A model generated the notes under the pieces. The model ran no database searches, was not told where the DNA came from, and saw only the letters and a list, made by a program, of their open reading frames with translations. This document shows positions 1 through 7,290 of a DNA stretch of 14,174 nucleotides, piece by piece (position 1 is the stretch's first letter; every line of letters starts with the position of its first letter). The DNA is from Deltaproteobacteria bacterium (lineage in GTDB: Bacteria > Desulfobacterota_B > Binatia > Bin18): assembly GCA_012271025.1 (NCBI GenBank), contig JAAXHF010000391.1, forward strand, positions 1 to 14,174, given 5' to 3'. The translations under genes and the position numbers were made by a program.

Positions 1-21
1 AACGTAGAGGAGGTACTGCTG

Positions 22-324
22 ATGCATACGCACAGACTGTTCATGCCGGTGGTTTCCCTCGCCTGGGCCTGCATCGTCCTGCTGCTCCCGGCCCGCGCCT
101 GGGCACAAGCCCTCGACCCGGTACAAGGCGTGGCGGATATGTTCGTGGACTTCCTGACCGGCACGTTTGCCCGCTCCATGGCGATTATCGGCCTGGCCGT
201 CTGCGGCTTCATGGCGATGATGGGCCGGCTGCCCTGGAGCGCGGCGATTGCCGTCATCGGCGGCATCATCCTGGTCTTCGGCGCCGCCGCCCTCGTCGAC
301 GAAATCTCGGGCTTCGCAGGGTAG
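22..324 (+). CDS. virB2: VirB2/TrbC-type major pilin subunit
   Basis: A 100-aa pro-pilin. In this family the protein is exported, processed, held in the inner membrane and polymerised into the conjugative pilus. The sequence shows an N-terminal signal peptide (about residues 1-29, hydrophobic core followed by AWA-Q, a plausible signal peptidase site). The mature part is short, with two hydrophobic helices at about residues 51-68 and 73-92 separated by a small polar loop (GRLPWS), which is the normal VirB2 layout. The start at 22 follows a strong Shine-Dalgarno (GAGGAGGT, 7-14). The stop lies 6 bp before virB3, so the two are almost certainly co-transcribed. Assignment rests on size, topology and position before virB3-virB4; pilins are poorly conserved, so the fold class is surer than any detail. 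Confidence 0.88.
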   Translation: MHTHRLFMPVVSLAWACIVLLLPARAWAQALDPVQGVADMFVDFLTGTFARSMAIIGLAVCGFMAMMGRLPWSAAIAVIGGIILVFGAAALVDEISGFAG

Positions 325-330
325 GGCGGC

Positions 331-612
331 ATGGCGCAGCAGCGTGACACACTGTTCCTGGCCCTCACCCGCCCGGCGATGGTCTGGGGCGTGACCTACA
401 GCTTCCTGATCGTCAACCTCATGGTGACGGGCATGACCTTTGTGTGGACCGGCAGCTTCTGGACCATCCTGCTCGGCGGTCCGGTGCATCTGGTGGGCTA
501 TATCACTTGTCTCCGTGAACCGCGCCGTTTCGACCTGTGGTGGGTGAAGCTCCGCCATGCCTTACCCGCCCCCACACGCTTCTACTGGGGCGCGAACTCG
601 TACCGCCCCTAG
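331..612 (+). CDS. virB3: VirB3-type inner-membrane T4SS protein
   Basis: A 93-aa protein of the VirB3 family, a small inner-membrane component that works with the VirB4 ATPase. Family hallmarks are visible: an N-terminal LTRPAMVWGV motif, a hydrophobic stretch at about residues 20-57 that can form one or two membrane helices, an RRFDLWWVKLR segment, and a C-terminal FYWGANSYRP that matches the usual VirB3 ending. Length is close to the family norm (about 90-110 aa). The start at 331 lies 6 bp after the virB2 stop, with only a modest ribosome site (GTAGGGCGG), so coupling to virB2 translation is likely. Its TAG stop (610-612) overlaps the Shine-Dalgarno of virB4. Confidence 0.92.
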   Translation: MAQQRDTLFLALTRPAMVWGVTYSFLIVNLMVTGMTFVWTGSFWTILLGGPVHLVGYITCLREPRRFDLWWVKLRHALPAPTRFYWGANSYRP

Positions 613-617
613 GAGGT
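611..617 (+). promoter_or_regulatory. Shine-Dalgarno of virB4, overlapping the virB3 stop
   Basis: AGGAGGT lies 6 bases before the ATG at 624 and shares bases with the TAG stop of virB3 (610-612). This consensus site decides the virB4 start: an in-frame upstream ATG at 537 lies inside virB3 and lacks a comparable site. The overlap suggests ribosomes finishing virB3 can restart directly on virB4. Confidence 0.75.
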
Positions 618-623
618 CAGCTC

Positions 624-3029
624 ATGCCTGCAAATGCCTTGGCCCTCGCCCTCACCACCCACGGCAAGACAGCGGCACAAGAGAAAGCGCTGGCGGATTT
701 CCTGCCCTACACCCGCCATGTCGATCAAGCCACCCTGGCCACCAAAAACGGCGAACTCCTCCAGATTATCAAGCTGGACGGCTACCCGTTTGAAACCGCG
801 GACGAGCTGACCTTGGACGGCCTCAAGGAAGTCCGCAACACCCTCACCATTGCCCTCGCCTCCGCCCGGCACATCCTCTCCCACCATGTCATTCGGCGCG
901 AAGTGGCGGCGGACATCGGCGGTGATTTCTCGGGCTTTGCCGCCAATGTGGACCGCGCCTGGAACCGGCGCTTAACGCGCCGGCGGCTGTTCGTCAATGA
1001 CCTGTATCTGACCATTCTCCGTCGCCCCGCGCCGGGCCTGGCCGGCCTGGCGGACAAGCTGCTGGGGCTGTTCACCGCCCGCGATCTGACCCGTCAGGAG
1101 CAGGACCGGGCCGACAGCCTCCGAGAGCTGCACGACGCAGCCGATACCATCATGTCCACCTTATCCTCGTACCGCCCGCGTCTGCTGACCACCTATCACC
1201 AGGCCGACCGGATTTACTCCGAACCGTTGGAGTTTCTGCACTACCTGCTCAACCACGAAACCCGGCCGGTCCTGCTGCCGGCCGGACCCATCGACGCCTA
1301 TCTGCCCACCAAGCGGCCGCTGTTTGCGCGGGAGTCGTTCGAGCTACGCGGCGCCGCGCCCGCGGATCAGACCTATGGGGCGGTCTTGTCGGTCAAGGAG
1401 TACGCGGCCAACACCTGGGCCGGCCTGCTCGACGACTTGACCCGCTTGCCGTTTGAAATGGTGATTACGCAAAGTTTTGCCTACACCGAACGGCAACACG
1501 CCCTCGACACACTCGCTCGACAAGGCCGGGTGCTGGATGCGGCGGCCGATGCGGCCGCCTCCCAGCGGCAAGACTTGATCGACGCGGCCGACGATCTGGC
1601 GTCCAACCGGATCGTCTTCGGCGGCCATCACCTGACCGTCACGCTGACCGCCCCGGATGCACCGCGGCTCGAACGGGCGCTCACCGAAACCACGGCCGCC
1701 CTGACCAACCTGGGCGTCATCGCAGTCAGAGAGGATGTGAACCTGGAGCCGGCCTTTTGGGCCCAGCTCCCCGGCAATCACGCCTTCATCGCCCGCCAGA
1801 GCGAGATCTCGTCCCTGAATTGGGCGGGCTACGCCAGCCTGCATAACTTCCCCGCCGGCACACGCACGGGCAACCATTGGGGCGACTGCATTTCTCTCCT
1901 GGAAACAACAAGCGCCACGCCCTACGCCTTCAACTTTCACAGCCGGGACGTGGGCAATTTCGTGGTGATCGGGCCGACCGGGACGGGCAAGACAGTGGTC
2001 CTGACCTTCCTGTTGGCCCAAGCCCAGCGCCACAAACCGATCTCCTACTTCTTCGACCGGGACCGAGGCGCGGAAATCTTCATCCGCGCGCTCGGCGGCT
2101 GGTATGGAGTGCTGCGGCCCGGCGAACCCTCGGGGCTCAACCCCCTCCAACTCCCCGACACGCCGGCGAACCGGGCCTTTCTGCGGGACTGGTTGGGCAC
2201 GCTGCTCCGCCCGCTCGACGGCGCGCCCTTGTCGGCGCTGGATCAGGGGGTCATTGCCGATGCGGTGGCCGCCACCTATGACGTGCCCCGTGAACAACGC
2301 CGGTTGGTCCATGTGCAAGCGCTGTTTCGGGGCCATGAAGCGGACACCGGAGACAACAGCCTGGCAGCCCGGATCCGGCCGTGGTTTGGGGACGGAGAGA
2401 AAGCCTGGCTGTTTGACAATCCGACTGACGCCCTGCCCGAGGCCTGCACTCAGGGCTTCGATCTGACCTATGTCTTGGACGATCTGACCATCGGCGTTCC
2501 GCTGCTGTTCTATCTCTTTCACTGCATCGAACAGGCGCTCGACGGGCAGAAAGCCTTGATCTTTCTCGATGAGGGCTGGCGTGCGCTGGACGATCCCGCG
2601 TTTGAGGAACGCCTCCGGGACTGGCTCAAAACCATCCGCAAGAAAAACGGGCTGGTGGGCTTCGGGACACAGAGCGCCACGGACGTGCTCCGGACGCGCA
2701 TTGGCCCGACCATCATCGAACAGTGCCGGACCAAACTGTTCATGCCGAATTTCCAGGCCGACGCCGCAGCGTACTGTCAGGGCTTCGGCCTCACCGAGCA
2801 CGAACTCCGGCTGCTCCGTGAGGTCGGCGATACCTCGCGCTGCTTCCTGGTGAAGCACGACGCGACCAGCGTCGTCGCCCGGCTCGATCTCGCCGGCGCG
2901 GACGACATTCTGGCCGTGCTCTCGGGCCGGGAGGACACCATTCAACTCTTGGACACCATCCGCGCCGAAGTCGGGGACGATCCCGCGGTGTGGCTGCCCG
3001 TTTTCCAGGAAAGGAGGAAATCGCTATGA
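624..3029 (+). CDS. virB4: VirB4-type T4SS ATPase
   Basis: An 801-aa ATPase of the VirB4/TrbE/CagE family, which energises pilus assembly and substrate transfer at the cytoplasmic base of the channel. The N-terminal half (about residues 1-420) is the VirB4-type domain. The C-terminal half is a RecA-like ATPase with a Walker A motif GPTGTGKT (residues 450-457), a Walker B LIFLDEGW with D649-E650, and the family RKKNGLVGFGTQS segment with T682-Q683. Length matches typical VirB4 proteins (about 790-820 aa). The start at 624 is chosen because it directly follows AGGAGGT (611-617). The longer reading from 537 would run through the end of virB3. The stop TGA (3027-3029) overlaps the next ATG (3026) as ATGA, a sign of translational coupling. 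All catalytic motifs look intact. Confidence 0.97.
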   Translation: MPANALALALTTHGKTAAQEKALADFLPYTRHVDQATLATKNGELLQIIKLDGYPFETADELTLDGLKEVRNTLTIALASARHILSHHVIRREVAADIGGDFSGFAANVDRAWNRRLTRRRLFVNDLYLTILRRPAPGLAGLADKLLGLFTARDLTRQEQDRADSLRELHDAADTIMSTLSSYRPRLLTTYHQADRIYSEPLEFLHYLLNHETRPVLLPAGPIDAYLPTKRPLFARESFELRGAAPADQTYGAVLSVKEYAANTWAGLLDDLTRLPFEMVITQSFAYTERQHALDTLARQGRVLDAAADAAASQRQDLIDAADDLASNRIVFGGHHLTVTLTAPDAPRLERALTETTAALTNLGVIAVREDVNLEPAFWAQLPGNHAFIARQSEISSLNWAGYASLHNFPAGTRTGNHWGDCISLLETTSATPYAFNFHSRDVGNFVVIGPTGTGKTVVLTFLLAQAQRHKPISYFFDRDRGAEIFIRALGGWYGVLRPGEPSGLNPLQLPDTPANRAFLRDWLGTLLRPLDGAPLSALDQGVIADAVAATYDVPREQRRLVHVQALFRGHEADTGDNSLAARIRPWFGDGEKAWLFDNPTDALPEACTQGFDLTYVLDDLTIGVPLLFYLFHCIEQALDGQKALIFLDEGWRALDDPAFEERLRDWLKTIRKKNGLVGFGTQSATDVLRTRIGPTIIEQCRTKLFMPNFQADAAAYCQGFGLTEHELRLLREVGDTSRCFLVKHDATSVVARLDLAGADDILAVLSGREDTIQLLDTIRAEVGDDPAVWLPVFQERRKSL

Positions 3030-3766
3030 CTGGCCTGCGTTTCTCCCCTCCGGCTGTGCTGCTGGCGGGGCTGCTCCTGGCGGCCATGTCTGGCCCGGCA
3101 GCCGCCCAGGGCATTCCCGTCAACGACTCCATCGCCATTCTCAGGCTGATCGACCAGTATGTCCGCCAAGGGCTGATGTACGACCGGCAAGGCTTGGAGC
3201 TGGATGAGGCCATCCGCCAAACGGCGTCCATCACCGGCGCGCGCGCCCTGGGGACCCTCCACCAAACCCCGGAACTAATCCAGATGCGCCGGCGTTTGCC
3301 GGTGCTGCTGTTCGACCTCAACCGCCTGTCCGAGCTGGCGAGCGACCCGAACCTGGTCCACACCCTGACCCTGTACGGCCGCCTGACCGACCGCTACGGC
3401 CTACTGGAAGACACGGCCTATCAGCCGCGTGACGACGACGCGCCGTATGCCCACGCCTGGCGCGCGGATCGGGACGCCCAGCTCGCGGCCGCCACCAGCG
3501 CCGAGGTGGTCTACGGGAATGTCGATGACCGGGAAGACCTCTACGACACCATGATGACCGAGCTGGACACGCGGGAAGACCTCAAAGAGTCGGTCGATAT
3601 TCTGGCGCGGATCAGCGCTGAAAACGGCCGGCTGCTCATGGAACTGATCCGGCTCCAGTCGGCGGCCACCCAAGCGGCCGCCACGTCCCAGCTCGCCCAG
3701 CAGACGCAGGCGGCAAACGTCAGAAGGATGGCAGACTATGAAGACTTGGCAATGGATGAGTGGTAA
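3026..3766 (+). CDS. virB5: VirB5/TrbJ-like periplasmic pilus-tip protein
   Basis: A 246-aa exported protein. It opens with a clear signal peptide (about residues 1-28, ending GPAAAQ) and the mature protein starts GIPVND, a pattern typical of VirB5/TrbJ proteins. The rest is largely helical and charged, with a glutamine- and alanine-rich helix near the C-terminus (about residues 190-235, containing SAENGRLLMELIRLQ), also typical. In the family, VirB5 is a minor pilus component located at the tip and needed for pilus assembly and contact. The start at 3026 follows AAGGAGGAAA (3011-3020) and overlaps the virB4 stop; an in-frame upstream ATG at 2990 would put extra polar residues before the signal peptide and lies inside virB4. 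The family is divergent, so the call rests on topology, the GIPV motif, and position after virB4. TrbJ is the alternative name. Confidence 0.8.
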   Translation: MTGLRFSPPAVLLAGLLLAAMSGPAAAQGIPVNDSIAILRLIDQYVRQGLMYDRQGLELDEAIRQTASITGARALGTLHQTPELIQMRRRLPVLLFDLNRLSELASDPNLVHTLTLYGRLTDRYGLLEDTAYQPRDDDAPYAHAWRADRDAQLAAATSAEVVYGNVDDREDLYDTMMTELDTREDLKESVDILARISAENGRLLMELIRLQSAATQAAATSQLAQQTQAANVRRMADYEDLAMDEW

Positions 3767-3983
3767 CAGGCTGGGCCTGGCGCTAGCCGTCTTCGCTCTC
3801 CTCGGGACGGCCGCCTGCGCCCATCGGGAGCTGCTGGCTCCCTGCTCGGACTACAAGGCGGCCCGCTTTGCCCCGGCGGCCGCCCAGCCGGGCACGATCC
3901 CCTGTGACCAGCCGCTGCCGATGGTGCGGCCGCCGTGGACCGCCGCACTGGACCGGCCCTCCTCCGGTCCGGTGGGGGGTTGA
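3738..3983 (+). CDS. small exported lipoprotein, VirB7-like or entry-exclusion (Eex/TrbK) candidate
   Basis: An 81-aa protein whose first 26 residues form a short charged start, a hydrophobic helix (LGLALAVFALLG) and then TAAC, a slightly imperfect lipobox with the candidate lipidated cysteine at C27. The mature part is short and proline-rich, with two more cysteines (C36 in APCSDYK and C56 in PCDQPLP). It overlaps the end of virB5 by 29 bp. In IncN/IncW and IncP-like clusters, the slot between virB5/trbJ and virB6/trbL is often held by an entry-exclusion lipoprotein, while virB7 usually sits between virB6 and virB8. Here only 14 bp separate virB6 and virB8, so this is the only VirB7 candidate in the window. 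VirB7 role and exclusion role are both open. A second in-frame ATG lies at 3756. Confidence 0.7.
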   Translation: MKTWQWMSGNRLGLALAVFALLGTAACAHRELLAPCSDYKAARFAPAAAQPGTIPCDQPLPMVRPPWTAALDRPSSGPVGG

Positions 3984-4106
3984 GCATGCCCCCCCTCCGG
4001 GGCGCGGGTGGTTGGGGAAGGGTCTCCCGCCCGCGCCTTTCTCTTTCTACCGCCCTGGCCAGCGGCCCGATAGCGGCCGCCGGCTAGGGCGAGAGGACGG
4101 TCGGCT
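3984..4106 (+). other. 123-bp spacer, longest gap in the cluster
   Basis: This is the only long non-coding gap in an otherwise almost gapless array. It holds a 7-C run (3989-3995), an inverted repeat followed by a pyrimidine tract (4001-4048, listed separately) and a GC-rich tail leading to the GAGAGGA ribosome site (about 4091-4097) of the next gene. I see no convincing -35/-10 promoter, no tRNA and no short ORF with a proper ribosome site. Confidence 0.6.
4001..4048 (+). terminator. possible weak intrinsic terminator or attenuator hairpin
   Basis: GGCGCGGG (4001-4008) is the exact reverse complement of CCCGCGCC (4030-4037). Nested inside, GGGA (4015-4018) can pair with TCCC (4025-4028) around a 6-base loop. 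The 3' arm runs directly into TTTCTCTTTCT (4038-4048). The shape resembles an intrinsic terminator, but the T-tract is interrupted by C residues, so partial read-through or RNA stabilisation is as likely as full termination. It would set off virB2-lipoprotein from the genes starting at 4107. Confidence 0.4.
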
Positions 4107-4610
4107 ATGAGGAAACAGGGACAACACCCCCCAAGCCCTGCCGAGCGGGTGAGTGAGGCGGATCGTCAGGCGCTGGATCGCTTCCGCCATGACCTGGCGG
4201 ACGTGCGAGGCGAGTTGGACGCCCTCCAGCAAGACGCCCATACGGCCATCGCCGAAGTCAAGGAGGCATTCCGCCCTGTTGCCCCCCTGACAGAGTCCGC
4301 GCACGCCCTGTCTGCGGCAATCCGGGACGTAGAATACCGGCTCAAGACCTTCGCCCAGAAGGGGAAACCGCTGTACCTCGGCCCGCCGCCGGTGCCGCTT
4401 GGAGATCGACTGATGGTCACCGTGCTCTTTCTCCTCGGGCTATTCGTGGTTGGGCTGCTACTGTTCGGCTGGCCTGCCGACCGGCCGCCGCGTCGTGACG
4501 CGCCGCCGCTCATCCTCCCCCCGCCCACCCTCGACCCGCTCCCGCCGCCGAGGGAGATCGTCCCGCCGCTCGCTCCCGTCCCGCAGCGGGATCCGTCGGA
4601 AGTGAGGTAG
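4107..4610 (+). CDS. unrecognised membrane protein with helical N-terminus and Pro-rich tail
   Basis: A 167-aa protein that I do not recognise as a named T4SS family. It has three visible parts. Residues 15-84 are polar and strongly helical, with spaced hydrophobics suggesting coiled coil (VRGELDALQQDAHTAIAEVK and a second helix to about 84). Residues 102-121 form one transmembrane helix. Residues 123-167 form a tail with about 17 prolines in short PP/PPP clusters. Position between the lipoprotein and virB6 and the 4-bp gap to virB6 argue that it belongs to the transfer apparatus. Charge distribution does not settle the topology. A Pro-rich extension next to a single TM recalls VirB10 or TonB spanning regions, but no homology is claimed. 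The ATG at 4107 has a fair ribosome site (GAGAGGA). Confidence 0.75.
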   Translation: MRKQGQHPPSPAERVSEADRQALDRFRHDLADVRGELDALQQDAHTAIAEVKEAFRPVAPLTESAHALSAAIRDVEYRLKTFAQKGKPLYLGPPPVPLGDRLMVTVLFLLGLFVVGLLLFGWPADRPPRRDAPPLILPPPTLDPLPPPREIVPPLAPVPQRDPSEVR

Positions 4611-4614
4611 GCAC

Positions 4615-5586
4615 GTGGGCGCGGTTGTCAGCATCATCGACGCGACCGAAGCGGCCACCCAGGATTACGTCCGGAACGTCTGGACCACCTTCGATAGCGT
4701 CGCCCAACCGATCATCATCGCGGGGGCGACCATCAGCCTGGCCGTCACCGGCTATCTCCTGTTTACCGGCCAGGCGCGGCTGCCTGATATCCTGCCCCGC
4801 TTGGTCCGCTGGGCCATCGTCTTCACCCTCCTGCTCAATGTGCCCGGGCTGTATACCCTGGCCTATGCAATTGTCACCGAGGTGCCGGAGGCGGTCGCCG
4901 GCTTCATGCTGGCCGAAACGACCAGCGCCCCGACCGAAGCCCAGGTCCTGGGCATGATTGAAACGGTGATGAATGCCGGGCTCGAAAGCGCCTCGGCCGT
5001 GTGGGAAGACAGCGGCTATCTCGATCTGTCCTCCCATATGGTGTCGCTGCTGTTGCTCATCACCGCCCTGGCCTTGGCGGTGGTGGCGACGGTGCTGCTG
5101 ATGCTTGCCAAGCTGGCGGTGGGCATCCTCTTGGCCGTGGGGCCGTTCTTCCTGATCCTGCGCCTGGTCGATGTCGGCAAAGGGCTGTTTGAGGGCTGGT
5201 TACGCCAGCTCCTCACCTTCGCCCTGGTGCCGGTCTTCGTGTACTCGCTCATCGCGCTGAATTTCGAGATTCTGCGCGAGGCGCACGAGCAGCTTGAGCA
5301 GGCGACCCTCCTGAATCAGCTCACACTCACCAACATTGTCCCGTTTATTCTGGTGGCCATCGCCAACCTGCTGCTCCTGACGCAAGTCCTGTCCTGGGCC
5401 GGTGGGGTAGGGGGGGGCATCGCCTTGGCCGTCTCGGCCGGCGCCGTGATGCACACGGCCACCCAAGTCATCCACTACGGCCAGCGCGTCCAGCAAGCGG
5501 CCGTCCAGGGCGGCCAACGCGCGGCCGGCATGGCCACGTCCACGGCGGATGCCCTGCGCCGGATACGGCTCGGAGGCCGGGGCTGA
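4615..5586 (+). CDS. virB6: VirB6/TrbL-type polytopic inner-membrane channel protein
   Basis: A 323-aa polytopic membrane protein of the VirB6/TrbL family, which forms part of the inner-membrane channel and contacts the substrate during transfer. Hydrophobic segments lie at about residues 31-51, 62-85, 141-182 (long, likely two helices), 195-215 and 238-285. The family signature is present at about residues 174-198: AVGPFFLILRLVDVGKGLFEGW, here quoted only in part as VGPFFLILRLVD and KGLFEGWLRQLL. Length is typical (about 300-350 aa). The start is GTG at 4615, preceded by GTGAGGTAGG that overlaps the stop of the upstream gene. An 8-G run lies inside the coding sequence (5410-5417). The C-terminal 40 residues are polar and alanine/glutamine-rich. 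Confidence 0.92.
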   Translation: MGAVVSIIDATEAATQDYVRNVWTTFDSVAQPIIIAGATISLAVTGYLLFTGQARLPDILPRLVRWAIVFTLLLNVPGLYTLAYAIVTEVPEAVAGFMLAETTSAPTEAQVLGMIETVMNAGLESASAVWEDSGYLDLSSHMVSLLLLITALALAVVATVLLMLAKLAVGILLAVGPFFLILRLVDVGKGLFEGWLRQLLTFALVPVFVYSLIALNFEILREAHEQLEQATLLNQLTLTNIVPFILVAIANLLLLTQVLSWAGGVGGGIALAVSAGAVMHTATQVIHYGQRVQQAAVQGGQRAAGMATSTADALRRIRLGGRG

Positions 5587-5600
5587 CGCGAGGGGGAAGG

Positions 5601-6317
5601 ATGAAGCTCTGGCCTACGTTTCTCGGTGGGAGCGCCAGCGTCACCACCACCGCGAAAGACGCACCCTGGGACGCGGCGCAAACCTGGGAGCGGGAAACCT
5701 ATCTTGCGCTCCGCCGCTCGACCCGCCGCGCCTGGGCCTGTGCGCTGATTGCGACGGGCCTCGCCGCCCTGACCCTGTTTGCCCTGATCCTGGTCCTGCC
5801 GCTCAAGGAGTTCGCCCCGTATGTCGTGACGGTCGATAAGAATACGGGCTGGCTGGAAGTCACGCGGGGTCTCCATCCGGGCCATCTCCAACACAACGAG
5901 GCCCTGACCATTGCGAACATCGTGCGCTGCCTGACGGCGCGGGAGAGCTTTGATGCGACCGACTACCCCGCCCGGTACCGGGAAGTCGGCTTGTGCATGA
6001 CCGGCCGGGCGCTCGACGCCTACCGCCGGCTCCACGCGCCCACCAATGAAAACGCCCCGCCTGCGCTGTACGGCTACGAGGGCATTATCCGGGTCGAGAT
6101 CAGCAGCGTGAATCTGCTGTCCGAGACAACGGCCCTGGCCTCGTTCCGCACGATCCTCGAATACCAAGGCCGCGAAACGGTCAACCACTGGCGGGCGGCC
6201 ATGACCTTTGCCTACACCGACAAGCAGTTCTCGATGCGGGATCGGTTTATCAATCCCCTGGGTTTTCAGATTTCGTCCTATCGGCGCGATCCGGACTTAG
6301 CCCCGACACAGGAGTAA
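5601..6317 (+). CDS. virB8: VirB8-type bitopic inner-membrane protein
   Basis: A 238-aa bitopic protein of the VirB8/TrbF family, an assembly factor with a short cytoplasmic N-terminus, one membrane helix and an NTF2-like periplasmic domain. The sequence shows the TM helix at about residues 45-67, followed at once by the family motif FAPYVVTVDKNTGWLEV. The periplasmic domain ends with the conserved NPLGFQISSYRRDPDL. Length is normal. The ATG at 5601 follows AGGGGGAAGG (5591-5600), 14 bp after virB6. There is no room for a virB7 gene between virB6 and virB8. The stop is 3 bp before virB9. Confidence 0.95.
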   Translation: MKLWPTFLGGSASVTTTAKDAPWDAAQTWERETYLALRRSTRRAWACALIATGLAALTLFALILVLPLKEFAPYVVTVDKNTGWLEVTRGLHPGHLQHNEALTIANIVRCLTARESFDATDYPARYREVGLCMTGRALDAYRRLHAPTNENAPPALYGYEGIIRVEISSVNLLSETTALASFRTILEYQGRETVNHWRAAMTFAYTDKQFSMRDRFINPLGFQISSYRRDPDLAPTQE

Positions 6318-6320
6318 GCG

Positions 6321-7277
6321 ATGCGTCACGTTTTCCTCACCTTGGCCCTCGTGGCCGCCGCGGCCGCCTCAGCCTTCGCCGCGGCCGACCCGTCCCCCGG
6401 CCACCTGGATCCGCGCCTGCGCTGGATCGTCTACAACGAACGCGAGGTGGTGGAAGTCACGGGCCACTACGGCTACCAGGTCCTCGTGCAATTCGGGGCG
6501 GCCGAGGAAGTCATTGACGTGTCGATTGGCGACGGGCGGGCTTGGCTGGTGGAGATCCCGAGCCGCAAGAATCTGCTCTTTCTCAAGCCAGCCGAACCCT
6601 ACGCCACCACCAACCTGACGGTCTTGACCACCCGGCCGGCGCTTGACGGCGCGGGCGAGCGAACCCGGATCTACGTCTTTAGCTTGGTGGCGGCCGTGCC
6701 GCGTCAGGAAGGCATTTCGGCCGCGCTCCGTGATGCGGAACGCGAGGCCGCCATTCCCAGCAGTAGCCCACGGGCCGCGCCGACCACGACCGCCGACTTT
6801 ACGTGGCTCATCAGCTTTCATTATCCCGAGGATCAGGCCGAACGCCTGGCAATGCGGGTCCAACGGAGCCAGGAACGCCACGCGTCGCGGGTCAGTCCCA
6901 GCCGGGTCAGCCCCGGCCGGGCCGGGACCGAGACGGGCATCGACCCGGCCGCCTGGAATTGGCAGTACACGTTCGCCGGCAATCGGACACAAGCCCCGGT
7001 CAACGTCTTTGATGACGGGACGCACACGTATTTCCAATTCGACCCCAAGACGCGGGTGCCGGCCATCTTCCTCGTCCATCCGGACGACACCGAAAGCCTC
7101 GTCAACGTGGTCCGGCGCGGGCGCTTCCTCGTCGTACATGACGTGGGCCGGCAATTCACGCTGCGGAACGGGGAGATTGAAACCTGTGTCTTTAACGAAG
7201 CCTGGGACCCGGAACCCGGCCGGACGCTGAACAGTCCGCAGGAAGACCCGGCCTATCGGGACACGGGTCTGCTGTAA
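6321..7277 (+). CDS. virB9: VirB9/TrbG/CagX-type outer-membrane core protein
   Basis: A 318-aa exported protein. A signal peptide spans about residues 1-21 (alanine-rich, ending FAA-AD). The N-terminal domain begins DPRLRWIVYNEREVVEV and contains GDGRAWLVEIP and LKPAEPYATTNLTVLTT, a textbook VirB9 pattern. A variable linker (about residues 135-205) carries the short direct repeat RVSPSRVSPGR. The C-terminal domain has APVNVFDDGTHTYFQFD, PAIFLVHPDD and FTLRNGEIETCVFNEAW, matching the part that in this family binds VirB7 and VirB10 to form the outer-membrane ring. It is slightly longer than Agrobacterium VirB9 (about 290 aa), mostly through the linker. The start has AGGAG (6310-6314), which overlaps the virB8 stop region. 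Confidence 0.95.
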   Translation: MRHVFLTLALVAAAAASAFAAADPSPGHLDPRLRWIVYNEREVVEVTGHYGYQVLVQFGAAEEVIDVSIGDGRAWLVEIPSRKNLLFLKPAEPYATTNLTVLTTRPALDGAGERTRIYVFSLVAAVPRQEGISAALRDAEREAAIPSSSPRAAPTTTADFTWLISFHYPEDQAERLAMRVQRSQERHASRVSPSRVSPGRAGTETGIDPAAWNWQYTFAGNRTQAPVNVFDDGTHTYFQFDPKTRVPAIFLVHPDDTESLVNVVRRGRFLVVHDVGRQFTLRNGEIETCVFNEAWDPEPGRTLNSPQEDPAYRDTGLL

Positions 7278-7290
7278 GGAGGAGGCGGAT

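Noticed and set aside
537..623. Upstream start for virB4 at 537
   Set aside because: It would overlap virB3 by 76 bp and add 29 residues unlike VirB4. The ATG at 624 has a consensus Shine-Dalgarno.
1344..2945. 533-codon open frame on the minus strand opposite virB4
   Set aside because: It lies wholly inside an intact, motif-complete virB4, has no recognisable domain, and long antisense frames are expected in GC-rich coding DNA.
3868..4110. 80-codon + strand frame across the 3984-4106 gap
   Set aside because: It overlaps the lipoprotein gene out of frame, has no good ribosome site, and its product is Arg/Pro-rich without any domain.
6886..6924. Short direct repeat encoding RVSPSRVSPGR in virB9
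   Set aside because: Real, but it is a brief low-complexity duplication in the variable linker and suggests nothing beyond linker drift.
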